The notes: a model not told the origin generated them from the sequence alone. DNA of 64,000 nt from Orobanche coerulescens (GCA_033398695.1 CM065806.1:40387001-40451000), one strand, 5' to 3'; positions 21,549-32,619 are shown, counted from the stretch's first letter. Translations and numbers: made by a program.

Positions 21549-22526
21549 CTCCAAATGTCAGCTGAGACGGACCTATAGAGTCACGCATCAGGATCATTAA
21601 TGGATAAATGTGACTTTATTATCTCTATTTATATTAGATATTGGATATCTAATTATGATTTATTGGATAAATCAAATAGCGGTCTTATGAATTAAAATTA
21701 AGTTACTGGGTAATTAATTTAATTCATAAATAATATTTCTTAGAGAAAAATATTTGTATTTGATATAATTAATTAATTGGATTAATTAATTAGTATAAAT
21801 ACATTAGAGATAAAATGGAGTGTATTTAACATATTCCTTTGACGAACGTCCGGTACACGAGCCGAGTGACTCAGCCCATTTCTTCGGTACACAAGCCGAG
21901 TGACTCAGCCCATTTCTTGGAAATTTCCTCATGGGGCCGCCCCACCTCCCTCTCCACCTTGTCCTGGTGTGATGTTTTATTTTATATTGATTAGCATGTT
22001 GTTTTCCCCACCTGCTTCCAAATGAGATGATAAGACTTATCTTATCATATCTCACTTTTCTTCTTTATATCAACATAACCTCACACCACACCACACCACC
22101 TTGAAGACATTTCGGCCGAGTGGAAAAATTGAGAGGGGAGAGAAATAATTTCTTCAAGTGTTGTTCATTTTGGAAGTGAAAACCAATAAGAAATATTGAG
22201 AGAAAAGTTCCTATAGTGATTCCTAGCCGTGTTCCTTCAAGAACAAATTGCTGTAGATTTTTCCGGTCAAGTTCCGTCGCGTGGTGACGTAGAGACATCG
22301 CACTTCCGGTGTTTGAAACGAAGGGAATTCATGTTCGTATTCGGGTTCGTGATCATCATATACTTGCGAAGATTTTTCAAAGGCTTCAAAAGTATGGGAC
22401 TTTGATCCTTTTATCTTCGTTGATTTATTTTTTCGTATGTACTCTACTTGATAAATCCTGTTTGGGATTATTTATTGTGTATTATTATTCCGTTATGCAT
22501 TCGTTATTGTTTCTGGAATCCCAACA
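21549..22526 (+). repeat. copia-1 3' LTR, second part
   Basis: Continues the LTR begun at 12022 and ends GGAATCCCAACA at 22526, complementary to the TGTTAGG start apart from one base. Without element G the LTR would be about 1.9 kb. A TATA-like box (TAGTATAAAT, 21791-21800) follows a TTAATTAATT-rich stretch. The outer TSD cannot be checked because the other end is outside the window. Confidence 0.78.
21850..21917 (+). repeat. 34-bp tandem duplication with TGACTCA, copia-1 LTR
   Basis: Two head-to-tail copies of a unit starting CGGTACAC and containing GAGTGACTCAGCC, with one base difference. TGACTCA is a bZIP-type palindrome. It lies about 55 bp downstream of the TATA-like box at 21791. Confidence 0.85.
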
Positions 22527-22896
22527 CTCGTAGCCTCTTGGACTGAGGGTTTCCTATGTCGCTTCAATCGATGATCCTTCCTTGGATGGTTCCCATCAAA
22601 GTGAGTATCTTCGGGGGGATTTAGGTGGTGGAGGTACTCGATCACTTTTTTCTTTGGCCAATTCGGCTCAATTATGGCTATGCTGGGGTTGATTCCGTGT
22701 AAATCGCCTTAATCCATTGTCGTCACACACTACGATCAAGGCCGCGACAAGGTCCGGACACTGCTCGAGATTATGACCCGTAGATTAGTGATATTTTCAG
22801 AAGCGGGTCTGATCCATTTCCTTCGGATCCTTATATATTGGCCTAGGGACCAATAGAATGTTGAGGTTTTGATTTGCTCGAATATGGCTGCAGCCG
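22527..22896. other. Unassigned DNA right of copia-1
   Basis: No coding pattern or repeat was recognised. It may be the continuation of the decayed gypsy element whose gag lies to the right. Confidence 0.5.
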
Positions 22897-24204
22897 CTAC
22901 CAAGTAGATCTCGACGTAGGTAACCATAAGTACGGTCTTTCGTTCCCTAAATTTCGAGTAGCTGGACTGGTTTTGGAGGGGCCCACAACCTCACTATTAC
23001 GACGAGGTTCTTGGCGGTTCTCGCGTGGGGGATCACGCTTTTTTTCTTTCTTCTTGCTTGGCCCCCACTGGTCGGACGACACGACTAAGACTGGGGTCGG
23101 CATGGCCGCTTCCGCGGTAATGTGAGAGCCGGCATATTCCAAGAACTCGTGTTAAGTGCGTGGAGTGTTCTGGCACACCGTCCAATGAAAGAATGAATTT
23201 TTCAAACGCCAGCTTGAGCAATGATAGCCAGCACATCATCAGACATGGGCTCCAGTTCAGTATTTGCTTATTAAAGCGGGATATATAGTTCTTTAGGGAC
23301 TTATTGGGTCCTTGCACAATTGAAGCAATGGAAAAGTGCTGGGCGACGCATACTTGAGACCCCATGAAGTGTGATCAGAACACCGCGTGGAGCTGAGCCC
23401 AGGTTTGGACAAAATGATGGGGGAGCGATCGGTAACACCTTTGATCCCGTTCTCTTAAAGTTAAAGAGAATATACAGCACCTAAATTCGTCATGGGACCC
23501 ATGCAGGTCCATCCATGAATTGTAATGCCCGAGGTGGGCATTGGGGTCGGTATCCCTATTATATGGTGGGACTTGGGGGACCTTTAGTTTCTCTGGGAGA
23601 GGCTCCGCCAGAACACAAAGAGCGAGGGGGCTCTCATGGCAGTCAAGCCATCCAGAACTTGGGGACGGCTAGCGTTGTTTGTTTTCAAGCTCGGTGATAC
23701 GCTTTTTGAGGAACCCAATCTCACTCCAGTTGACGCATGGAACTTGTGGCGAAGTTTTTGCCGGGAGATGGGACCGGCGAGCAGTTTCGGCTTCAGCATG
23801 GTCCCAACTTCTGATAGCTCGAGCCGACGCCACTTTTTCCACTTTCTTCCGCCCCCAATTGCTCGGAAATTGATATGGGGGGAGGTAGGGCACTTTCGAG
23901 ATGGATGTGGACTTTCACCGTGACCCTCTGCCTATTCTTAGATGACCCAAGAGACGTCTCTCTTCTTGTCCCGCCTGGGGGCAGCCAGACGGATCGTCTG
24001 AGACCAGGCCTCATATTGATCTTTTTGGCTTTTTAACTGGGGATTTTCACTTTGGGTGACCTGCGCCATGAGGGCGCTCATTCCCTTAATGAACGCGTGG
24101 AGTTTAAATCATTCTGCCACCTTGAGTAAGTTTTCTTCCTCAGTGGCGCGCTGGGGACCCGCCACCTGACCAGCCTGATTCCTGGTCGGCCCTCCACGTG
24201 GCAT
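22897..24204 (-). pseudogene. Decayed Ty3/gypsy gag (TAT/Retand-like)
   Basis: On the minus strand it starts at 24204 with MPRGGPTRNQAGQVAGPQ, a start typical of plant gypsy gag, and meets a stop after 31 codons. Further along, in other frames, are the capsid-type KSLKNYISRFNKQIL pattern (about 23270-23310) and a lysine/arginine/proline-rich tail (KKKEKKRDPPRENRQEPRR, about 22980-23050). Gag wording of this kind occurs in TAT-lineage elements such as Retand and Ogre. No pol or LTR of this element was recognised, so it is a fragment. Confidence 0.65.
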
Positions 24205-24774
24205 ACTTGCTCAGTCGATCGACCGAAGTTCTGGCTGAACTGGTCGAGAATGTGTGAGCGGATGCCAGATCAGATCGGCTATCATCAGGACACACAATAG
24301 AGCCACATGAATTGATCGCACTAATTCGTATATGTAAATTGAGTTGACAAAATTAGGATCAACCAGTTCCAAGGACCTTCCTTCTTTGTATAGTATCCAT
24401 GCCTGCCCATCTCAATTCGTTAGAAGTGCGGTCATTTCTGTTTTGTTGTTCGATAGTTACAAATACTACTCTCGAGTATTTAGCTTTATAAAATCTAAAA
24501 TGTATTATCTGTCACATGTATTTTTTTTCTCAGACACGATTAGAATTGAAGTGTTTCGAATGTATTCTGTCTATATCCTGAATTTATGAATTATAATTTA
24601 TAATTTTGGGTTCAGAACGTTATTTATAAACCAAATTATTTTTTCTTTATCAAATATTTGACAACGACTCTGCTTTTATACAAATATTTGGGGCTGGGGC
24701 AAAAAACAAATAGTATATCCTAAAAAAAATTATTTCAAGAGAAACGCGAACCTCAAAGCTGTTGATGTAATTTT
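24205..24774. other. Unassigned DNA left of copia-2
   Basis: The part near 24204 is probably leader of the decayed gypsy gag. The rest is AT-rich with no recognised feature. The last five bases (ATTTT, 24770-24774) are the copia-2 target duplication. Confidence 0.5.
24770..24774. repeat. Target site duplication ATTTT, left copy (copia-2)
   Basis: ATTTT directly before the LTR, repeated at 33645-33649 directly after the other LTR. It proves both copia-2 ends. Confidence 0.9.
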
Positions 24775-25702
24775 TGTTGGGAAAAACACGACCAACGTCA
24801 CAACGAGAAATGCAGAAACCCTCGTTTGACAACTTCCCACTCTTCAATTGTAACTTTATGGTTACCGACGAGTAGAGCAAATCAATTACAACTCGATAAT
24901 CAATACAAATGATATCCGAAAAACAATAAACACGAGACACAATATTTTGGCGTGGAAAACCCCTGAAGATGAGAGTAAAAAACCACGGGACCGAAGCCGC
25001 TTAAATCCACTATCACCAATACACAATGAACAATCGTCCCTAATACAAACTATGGGTATACACCAATAATCTTCAAATACTTGGTAATAAACAATCTTCA
25101 AGTATTTGGAATACACAAAAACAACAAGATCGAGAAAAGAAAACACTTTAAATAGCTTACACAAAAAGCTAACGAAATACCCAAACTTCCGGACTAAAAA
25201 CCTCGATCTACTCCGGTGAAAATATTTGCCCAATTGCTACCAAGCCCTTGTCAAAATATCACGACGATCCGACCGATAAATCTCTGGGTAACTGAAGAAA
25301 TGTATTTCTCTCTATTGTTTCTCTCTCTATCTCTCTTTGTTTCTCTCTCAAAATGGTGGGTGATAATGTGATATAATGTTGAAGAAGCCCGCAAGAAAAT
25401 CTGCATAAAAAGGAATCCATTTGCAGAGTTGACCCGTGTGCCGCGGCCCGGGCCAAGTGTGCCGCGGAACACATTAAAAAACTGCCCCAAGTATGTCGCG
25501 CGGGGCCACGGCCCAGCTGGAGGGCGCCGCGGCCCAGAGTATAGGTGCTCGGCCAGCGTTTTCAGTGTATCGGCAGGGACCGCGGCCAAGAGTACAGTCT
25601 CGGCCAAATTGTTCCAGCAAAATATACGGAGGCCGCGGCTCGGCAGGGATATGCCGCGGCCCGGAGTATAGTCCAACCTATGTTCTGGAAATGAATCCTA
25701 CA
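24775..25702 (-). repeat. copia-2 3' LTR
   Basis: TGTTGGG to CCTACA on the + strand. In element orientation it starts TGTAGGATTC and ends CCCAACA. The GC-rich palindrome cluster is at 25439-25668. Confidence 0.94.
25439..25668. promoter_or_regulatory. GGCCGCGGCC palindrome cluster, copia-2 3' LTR
   Basis: Repeated GCCGCGGCCC-type palindromes, seven or so with variants, in an otherwise AT-rich LTR. In element orientation they lie in U3, upstream of a TTTTTATGC box. The equivalent in the other LTR is 33363-33609. Confidence 0.75.
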
Positions 25703-25715
25703 AATCTCCCCTTTT
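25703..25715 (-). promoter_or_regulatory. copia-2 polypurine tract
   Basis: Element strand AAAAGGGGAGATT, directly before the 3' LTR start TGTAGG. Confidence 0.9.
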
Positions 25716-25761
25716 CCGGAACATAGGAAGAGTTTGCCATCCCGACGATAGAATAACGCAC

Positions 25762-26086
25762 TTACACCTTCTCTCTACTCAATGCTTTGGTTAACATATC
25801 AGAACCATTATCATTGTTATGAACTTTATCAAGTTCAAACAAACCATCCTCCAAAGCATCTCGGAGCCAATGGTACCTCACATCGATATGTTTTGTTCTC
25901 TTGTGAAAAGTCGCATTCTTAACCAAATGAATCGCACTTTGACTATCACAAAGAACCACGTAACGTCGTTGTCGGAAGCCTAGCTCTTGGAAAAAATATT
26001 TTCAACCATAAGAGCTCTTTACTCGCTTCCACCGCCGTAATATACTCGGCCTCCATTGTAGATAAGGCAACGCACTTTTGCAATAT
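25762..26086 (-). pseudogene. copia-2 RNase H, C-terminal part
   Basis: The 66-codon end piece (25762-25959) reads VLCDSQSAIHLVKNATFHKR, TKHIDVRYHWLRDALEDG, SDMLTKALSREKV, the usual copia RNase H end. Between 25960 and 26086 the EAEY and AVEASKE-type wording is in another frame, so a frameshift near 26090 separates it from the large RT frame. Confidence 0.87.
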
Positions 26087-28018
26087 TTATTTCCATGACA
26101 CGGCTCCCCCTGCAAATGTCATCAAATAACCGGAAGTGGATTTTCGGATATCTTCATTACCGGCCATATCCAAATCGGAATATCCAACAAGCATTGCTTT
26201 CCCATTTCCAAACGTGATCCCCAATTTGGAAGTACCCCGTAAATATCTAAATATCCATTTTACGGCTTCCCAATGCTTCTTTCCCGGATTCGATAGAAAC
26301 TGGCTCACCACTCCCACAGCATGAGCAATGTCGGGCCTAGTATATACCATAGCGTACATCAAACTCCTGACTGCCGAGGCATAAGGAATTTTATCCATAT
26401 CCTCAATCTCCTCCATCGTATTAGGGCATTCCTTGATCGTCAATTTAAAATTGTTAGTAAGAGGTGAACTAACAACTTTAGCTTTGTCCATGTTGAAGCG
26501 TTTAAGCACCTTCTCGATATATTGCTCTTGCGACATGTCTAATTTCCAGGCTGCTCTATCACGAGTAATTCTTATCCCAAGAATTTGTTTACCCGCCCCC
26601 AAGTCCTTCATGGCAAAAGACTTATTCAATTCTTTCTTCAAGTTGAAAATTCTTTCGGCATTCTTTCCAACGATCAACATGTCGTCCACATAGAGCAATA
26701 AGATGATAAAATCATCATCTCCAAATTTCTTGAAAAATACGCAATGGTCTAGAGTCGTCTTCCGGTAGCCTTGCTCCTCCGTAACCGACTCAAACTTTTT
26801 GTACCATTGCCGTGGTGCTTGCTTCAACCCATATAAACTCTTCCGGAGTTTACAAACATAATCCTCTTTGCCTTTGACCTCAAACCCTTCCGGTTGCTTC
26901 ATATAAATTTCTTTGTCAAGGTCTCCATGAAGAAATGCCGTCTTGACATCCATTTGCTCAACCTCAAGATCAAGGCTAGCCGCAATACTAAGGACTAATC
27001 GAATCGGTCCTATCTTCACAACCGGAGAAAAAATCTCGTCAAAATCAATGCCCTTCTTTTGACTAAACCCTTTCACTACGAGTCTAGCTTTGTATCGGGG
27101 CAACGAAGTATGTTCCTCCAACTTCACCCTATACACCCATTTGTTCCTCAAAGCTCTCTTGCCTTTCGGCAACTTTACCAACTCGTACGTGTTATTATCA
27201 TGCAAGGAACTCATCTCGTCTTGCATGGCATCCATCCATTCCTTCTTCTTTTCATCCTCCGTAGCCTCCTCGAAATATTCGGGCTCTCCCTCGTTGATGA
27301 GTAAGACATACGCATCCGCCGAATAATGAGCGGAGGGATTACGGTCTCTCGTCGACCGCCTAAGGGGAACAAAAGAAGGCATGTTCGTCACGGGAAGCTC
27401 GGGATGAGCTCCATCGGTGTCATCTTGTCTCAACTCATCGTTGTCACCAGCATCATGTTGTTCATCATTTTGGACATCCTCTCCACTGGGTATCTCAACA
27501 TGTTGTGGAGGAACGGGGTCCAAATCAATAAGATCATAGTCGTGTTGTGGATCCGACTCTCCATTCTCAACATCTTTCATCATTTGATCTTCAACAAAAA
27601 CAACATCTTTTGACCCAACAAGCTTCTTGGTGACCGGGTCATACAATCTATACCTGAACTCATCAAGCCCGTAACCAATAAAAATACATGGCTTCGTCTT
27701 GGAATCAAGCTTCGACCTCTCATCATTCGAAATGTGTACAAAGGCTTTACATCCGAAAACCCGTAAGTGGCGGTATGAGATGTCTTTACCACCCCACACT
27801 TTATCCGGGACATCAAACTCCAAAGGAATACACGACATCAAATTAATCACATGAACCGCCGTGTTCAAAGCTTCTCCCCAAAATGACTTTGGCAATCCGG
27901 CATGTGAGAGAAAAATCGATCTCTCTCGACCAAAGTCTGATTCATCCTCTCTGCCAATCCATTGAGTTGTGGAGTCTTCGGGGGCGTCTTTTGATGTCAG
28001 ATCCCTTGATCTCGGCAA
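26087..28018 (-). pseudogene. copia-2 integrase C-terminus, reverse transcriptase and RNase H N-terminus
   Basis: 643 open codons. From about residue 40: LPKSFWGEALNTAVHVINLM, the integrase C-terminal KVWGGKDISYRHLRVFGCKAF and FIGYGLDEFRYRLYDP. From about 265 the RT domain: WMDAMQDEMSSLHDNNTYELV, RNKWVYRVKLEE, KARLVVKGFSQKKGIDF, MDVKTAFLHGDLDKEIYM, KSLYGLKQAPRQWYKKF. The catalytic YVDD is at 26681-26692, followed by KSFAMKDLGAGKQILGI. The end has KHWEAVKWIFRYLRGTSK and SGYLMTFAGGAVSWK of RNase H. The first ~35 residues are out of frame with the real integrase. The RT itself looks undamaged. Confidence 0.9.
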
Positions 28019-28584
28019 TATTCATCAATGGGCTCGGTGTATTCTCCACCATTGTCCGTCCGAATACACTTTAGCTTCTTCCCGGTCTCTCTTTCCACCG
28101 AGGCATGAAATTGTTTGAAAACATCTAACACTTGATCTTTGGTCTTCAAGGTGTATGCCCACACCTTCCTCGAGTGATCGTCGATGAATGTGACAAAGTA
28201 TTGGCAACCACCGAGCATCCTAGTCTTCATAGGACCACAAACATCGGAATGAACAAGATCAAGCACATTTTCCTTCCGTGAAGGAGTATGACTGTTAAAA
28301 GTGACTCTCCTTTGCTTCCCGGCTAGACAATGAGAGCATCTTTTAAGGTGTACCTTGTGAACCCTGGACAACGCCTCCTTCTTCGACAATAGCGCCATCC
28401 CTTTTTCGCTGATGTGACCGAGCCTCTTATGCCATAGCTCGGACATGTCATTATTGTCGATTGTGTTCACGGAATTAATCGTGACCTTTGGAAGTGTCAC
28501 GTACAATTTCCCTTCATTTTCTCCTCAACCGACAATCAAGGAACCTCGAGTGAGCTTCCACACTCCCTTGCCAAAACCACTATG
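28019..28584 (-). pseudogene. copia-2 GAG-pre-integrase and integrase core
   Basis: ELWHKRLGHISEKGMALLSK (zinc His pair) and RCSHCLAGKQRRVTF (Cys pair) are followed by the core: HSDVCGPM with the first Asp and IRTDNGGEY with the second Asp. The third residue lies beyond 28018 in another frame (NGLAERMNQTLVER, near 27930-27970), so a frameshift near 28000 and another near 27920 break the core. The upstream end abuts the inserted solo LTR. Confidence 0.88.
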
Positions 28585-28589
28585 ATAAC
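28585..28589. repeat. Target site duplication ATAAC, left copy (solo LTR)
   Basis: ATAAC before the solo LTR, repeated at 31515-31519 after it. Confidence 0.92.
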
Positions 28590-29520
28590 TGTAACACCCC
28601 CAGATCGAACCGGGAATATTACACGCCGTAGACCCTCTCCGTGAGGATCCACCAGGCTAGACATCAAAACAACACATTACATTACAGATCGACGAATCAA
28701 AATAACGAACCAATGGACCGATTTGGTCATTCGTCACTGACATACAAATCAAAATACATAAACTCATCCAGACTCATACCCACGCAAGGGTAAAATACTT
28801 GCCACAACGAACAATAAGACAGCGGAAAAGACATTACAATGGACTTCGACTAACTTAACCCAAAACTGGCCTTCGTGAGATTAGTATCATTCGTCTTTCA
28901 TCATCCCTCGTACCGATCCCATGTCTTGCTCCCGAAAACCTGCATGTACCTGGACACAATACAGATATCCACCCCCCGATTACTCGGAGGTTAGCAAAAC
29001 TCCACTGTTTCGCTAGTGCAAGTATAAAGTGCAAAAACGAGCCATACACAACACATTCCGAGAATACAACGAAAGACTTCCCGAGGTATATTTAGTTAAA
29101 AATAGTTCAAGTCTTGAAAGTAGAAACGAAGTAAGTAAGAACTTTGAAAACACTTCTAAATCTCGGGAGTTTTGAAAACATTTAAAATTGAAAAGTTCTT
29201 AATTCCTCGAAAGTCATTTAGGGTCACAGCCCCAAAGTTCATTTTCCAAAATACAAATCCATTAACAAAACACGGGGTCCACGGCCCAACCATTTCGATC
29301 ACAAAACACAGGGTCTATGACCTGATCATCCACTGCAATTCACTTACAAGGACACATTACACATAACACGTTATTCTTATGCCATTCTAGCCAAACACCA
29401 AGACTCGATATATAATGTATCTCGACCCCGAGCGTAAAGCATTGTGATACTCCGGACATATCACAATTAATCATCAAAACATCAACATCAATATCACAGA
29501 AACCACACTTGGTAACCCGT

Positions 29521-29732
29521 GGCCGTACCCATTAGTATCGGCCTCCAGAGGCCCCGTCGGATCGTCCCCAGGTGGGAAACCACTTCCGCGGCCGTACCCA
29601 TTAGTATCGGCCCCCAGATGTCCCGTCGAACCGTCCCCAGGTGGAAGAACATCAACACACGCATCCAAGTCCACTTCCATGGCCGTACCCATTAGTATCG
29701 GCCCCCAGAGGCCACATGCCATCCCCAGGTGA
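29521..29732 (-). repeat. Three tandem ~60-75-bp units, solo LTR
   Basis: Three copies of GGCCGTACCCATTAGTATCGG followed by a variable CCCCAGAGGCC / GTCCCCAGGTGG part. The position corresponds to the six-unit array of element G, but the unit sequence differs. Confidence 0.85.
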
Positions 29733-30843
29733 AAGAGTAACAACTCACAGATTGCAAAACCACGACTCTCAAAGGTCAAACACACAAAATATATATAGTC
29801 GAGGTACCTTGCTAGAATGGCCAAATTATCCAACACGTGCTCACGACCCAGAACTATATCAATTCACAAGGAAGCACAAGATCTCAACAGCACCGAACGA
29901 CACAACCAATATCACCAAAAACTCACATATTCATCCATAACCACGGGACTCCAAGCACATAATTTGACAAGAGAATTACACTTTACATTTACCGATGCCA
30001 TAATCATACATAATGACATCACACGAAAGTAAGGTGATCCTATACTCGAAACTAGCACACATAATCAACTAAGCATATTAATTCCCGACCCACATGGGTC
30101 ACCTTTACGAAAACCATGATGGTAAATATACCGATTCTTTTGAAAAATGGTTATAAATATTTATTTAGCACATATCGACACTTAGCAACCATTATATCCA
30201 CAAAACACGTAATGTATGGGCAAGATACTTGCCTCGATAATCGATACCGAACACTCCTACAATCACGGCTCAGTCGGGACACCTCGAACACCTACGATTC
30301 TCCGGCAAAGGAAATGAATACACCCACGATCGAGAAGCTTGAAGAAAACGACGAACGGAAGGGTTCCGACTCGAGTTCTTCACAAGAATTCGACCCTAAC
30401 AACATATAATCAATAAATCATCGATCATACGAGGAAGAATAATCGTAGAACGCCCGGTAACCTCTCTATGACATTTTACCGGACACCTTCAAGGCGTCGA
30501 TCAAGAACTCGACCAAAACAACGAATCGATACGATCCAACCATGTAATAACAAGGGAAACGATACAATACATCTAAATAATCATCAATCCATCACAATCC
30601 TAAGTTAAATCGGATTAAACGGACGAAATCGAACAAAATACCCAAAATCCCCAAAATTAGATTTCTAGAAAATCTGACCTGATTCGGTAGATCGGAGGAT
30701 GTTATAGGATGGATGATTGATGATATGAACTCCAACACTTCATGGATTGAAAGAACAACATCATGGCTCCATGATATACACACCTACAGCCGCGGAAGGG
30801 AAGAAAACGGGTGAGGAAAATGATGGAAAACCCGTCTGCAGGG

Positions 30844-30853
30844 CCTTAAATAG
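30844..30853 (-). promoter_or_regulatory. TATA-like box, solo LTR
   Basis: Element strand CTATTTAAGG, identical to the box in element G. The TACGTACG palindromes lie directly upstream of it. Confidence 0.6.
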
Positions 30854-30857
30854 GCTG

Positions 30858-31010
30858 CCTGCCGGCCGCCTTACGTACGTAACCGGCCATGGCCGACTCA
30901 CTGCCTAGAAGTACCGGCAGCGTTACGTACGTAACCGGCCAAGGCTTACGTACGTAACCGGCCTTACGTACGTAACTGCCGAGCACTACCGGCCGTAACT
31001 CGGCCAGTGC
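30858..31010. promoter_or_regulatory. TTACGTACGTAA palindrome cluster, solo LTR
   Basis: Four TTACGTACGTAAC units, most followed by CGGCC, and several CCGGCC/GGCCGG blocks. The flanks on both sides align with element G, where the same place holds GACACGG-type palindromes instead. Confidence 0.78.
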
Positions 31011-31514
31011 CGGCCTGGGCCCGAACGACGGCCCAAACGACCCCGAAACCCGAACCTGAATACGAATCGAAGATACGGTTACGAAGTACTCGCAAAGACG
31101 AATCCGAGCACTAAGAGAACACACGATTCTGAACACCCGAAGGCTCGAAATTCGGCAACGGAAAGTAATTACCCCAAACTTTGGGAAATTACGAAAATGG
31201 CCCAAAACGCCCGAAAATCACGATACGTGATCGAATAACCAAACCGAAGTTCACAACACGTCTAACAAAGTTAAACGGACTTACGGGAAACTCGAAACAA
31301 TGATTTGAGCGAGATTCGCAAGAATCAAACTCAAGTGCGGAAAAGTCGCTAAAAAGCACGGAACTCAACAAAACGACACCGAAACGAACTCGGATGTCAA
31401 AAAGTGTAGAATTAATCATTCTCAGAATGACTAAACGGTCATGAGCGAGTCGTCAAAACGGACTTCCGCCAAAAAGAAAAGAAATTACCGGAAATCGAAA
31501 TTACGGGTATTACA

Positions 31515-31519
31515 ATAAC
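31515..31519. repeat. Target site duplication ATAAC, right copy (solo LTR)
   Basis: Exact repeat of 28585-28589 next to the LTR end. Confidence 0.92.
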
Positions 31520-31784
31520 CATCATCATCGAGTAAACCAACGGACATAACATTAAGCCTCATATCCGTAACATGTTTTACATTCCGTAAAATAAGTTCCA
31601 CACCGGTGTCGAATCTCAAATGAACATCTCCCGCTCCAACAATTTTGGATAATCCATCGTTACCCATCTTGACTATACCAAAGTCACCCGGAGTATAAGA
31701 GAAATAAAAATCTCTACGTGTTGTAACATGACACGTAGCTCCACTATCGACCGCCCAACTCGAATCATCTCTCGCAAGGTTCAC
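31520..31784 (-). pseudogene. copia-2 aspartic protease
   Basis: SSWAVDSGATCHVTTRRDFY carries the active-site Asp-Ser-Gly. It is followed by GIVKMGNDGLSKIVGAGDVHL, LILRNVKHVTDMRLNVMSVG and LLDDDGY, the normal copia protease layout. The frame is then cut by the solo LTR at 31514, separating it from integrase. It would process the copia polyprotein. Confidence 0.9.
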
Positions 31785-32061
31785 CCTATCATAATCACAA
31801 CAAAAAAAGAATTCTTTGGTGGTAGTATTTACTTCGGCTTTTTTTATTACTACCGCTCTCCTTCTTTTGAGAATTCTCTCGGCCTTGGTGATTCTCCTTC
31901 TTCAATTGTCGGCAAACTTTCTTTATATGCCCTTTCTTACCATAATGGTAACATTCGATATTGGCATACTTCTCCCGGGAATTACTCCTTTGTGGCCCTT
32001 TATTACTCAGGCCTCTACTTTGACCTCTCCCCCATCTTTCGGTAACGAGAACATCCGACTG
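31785..32061 (-). pseudogene. copia-2 gag zinc knuckle, mutated
   Basis: In one frame the element strand encodes CYHYGKKGHIKKVC, a zinc knuckle in which the second cysteine of CX2CX4HX4C is tyrosine (codon TAT at 31942-31944 instead of TGT). It is followed by RQLKKEN. Stops and frame changes lie on both sides, between the gag body and the protease. Confidence 0.8.
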
Positions 32062-32619
32062 TTATGAAGATCCCTGTGCTTTTCTTCGGACCTCCTCATT
32101 CAACATGTTCCCCTTGGCAAGTTCCATCGAAATGACACCATCGGGGGTAGAGTTAGACAACGACGTTCGAAACGTCTCCCAAGTGTCCAGCAATGTGCCT
32201 AACAACCACAAAACTTGCACCTCTTCTTCGAATTTAATACCCATTCCGGCAAGTTGATTAATTATGCCTTGGAATGCATTCAAGTGATCGGACATAGGAG
32301 TCCCGTCTCGGTACTTCAAATTCATCATTTGTTTAATGAGGAACAACTTATTATTCCCCGTCTTCCGAGCATACACTTGCTCGAGCTTGTGCCATAATTC
32401 TCGAGCATCCTTATCTCCACTAATATGGTTCAAAATATTGTCATCAACCCATTGTCGAATATATCCGCAAACTTTGTGATGCAAAATAGTCCACTCCGCG
32501 TCGGACTTGCCATCCGGTTTATCTTTGCTAAAAATCGGAAAATAATCATCCTTCACATATAGAAGGTGTTCCATCTTCCCCTTCCATACGTGGTAGTTCG
32601 AACCATTCGAGTTAACCAT
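32062..32619 (-). pseudogene. copia-2 gag body
   Basis: 185 codons from MVNSNGSNYHVWKGKMEHLL, the usual plant copia gag start. It continues ILNHISGDKDARELWHKLEQ, then NNKLFLIKQMMNLKYRDGTP, MSDHLNAFQGIINQLAGMG and LLGTLLDTWETFRTSLSN, all classic copia gag (UBN2/DUF4219) landmarks. The start codon lies 62 bp downstream of the primer-binding site. The frame ends before the zinc knuckle, so it is a broken copy, but this part is well kept. Confidence 0.9.

Larger units (their letters stand above)
1..22526 (+). mobile_element. Ty1/copia element copia-1 (Angela-like, degenerate), interrupted twice
   Basis: The coding order on the + strand is gag, protease, integrase, reverse transcriptase, RNase H, which is the Ty1/copia order. 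It is followed by an LTR that starts TGTTAGG at 12022 and ends CCCAACA at 22526. The element is broken by an Athila-type insertion (600-9026) and by element G (12952-21543). Both insertions carry target site duplications that restore copia continuity. The 5' LTR and gag start lie outside the window. Integrase and RNase H wording resembles the Angela lineage, but that placement is tentative. In-frame stops and frameshifts in every domain show it is dead. Confidence 0.88.
28590..31514 (-). mobile_element. Solo LTR of the G/E family (2925 bp)
   Basis: It starts TGTAACACCCCC and ends GGGTATTACA on the + strand, flanked directly by ATAAC duplications, with no primer site, interior or second LTR. 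Long stretches align with element G and E LTRs, for example the region with TACACGCCGTAGACCC near the left edge and the reversed GTATCTTCG-TTCGTATTCAGG stretch near 31055-31085. Such structures arise when the two LTRs of a full element recombine. It interrupts copia-2 between protease and integrase. Confidence 0.94.

Noticed and set aside
26087..28018. 643-codon frame as an active host gene
   Set aside because: It lies between paired LTRs and carries copia integrase, RT and RNase H landmarks, with frameshifts at both ends.
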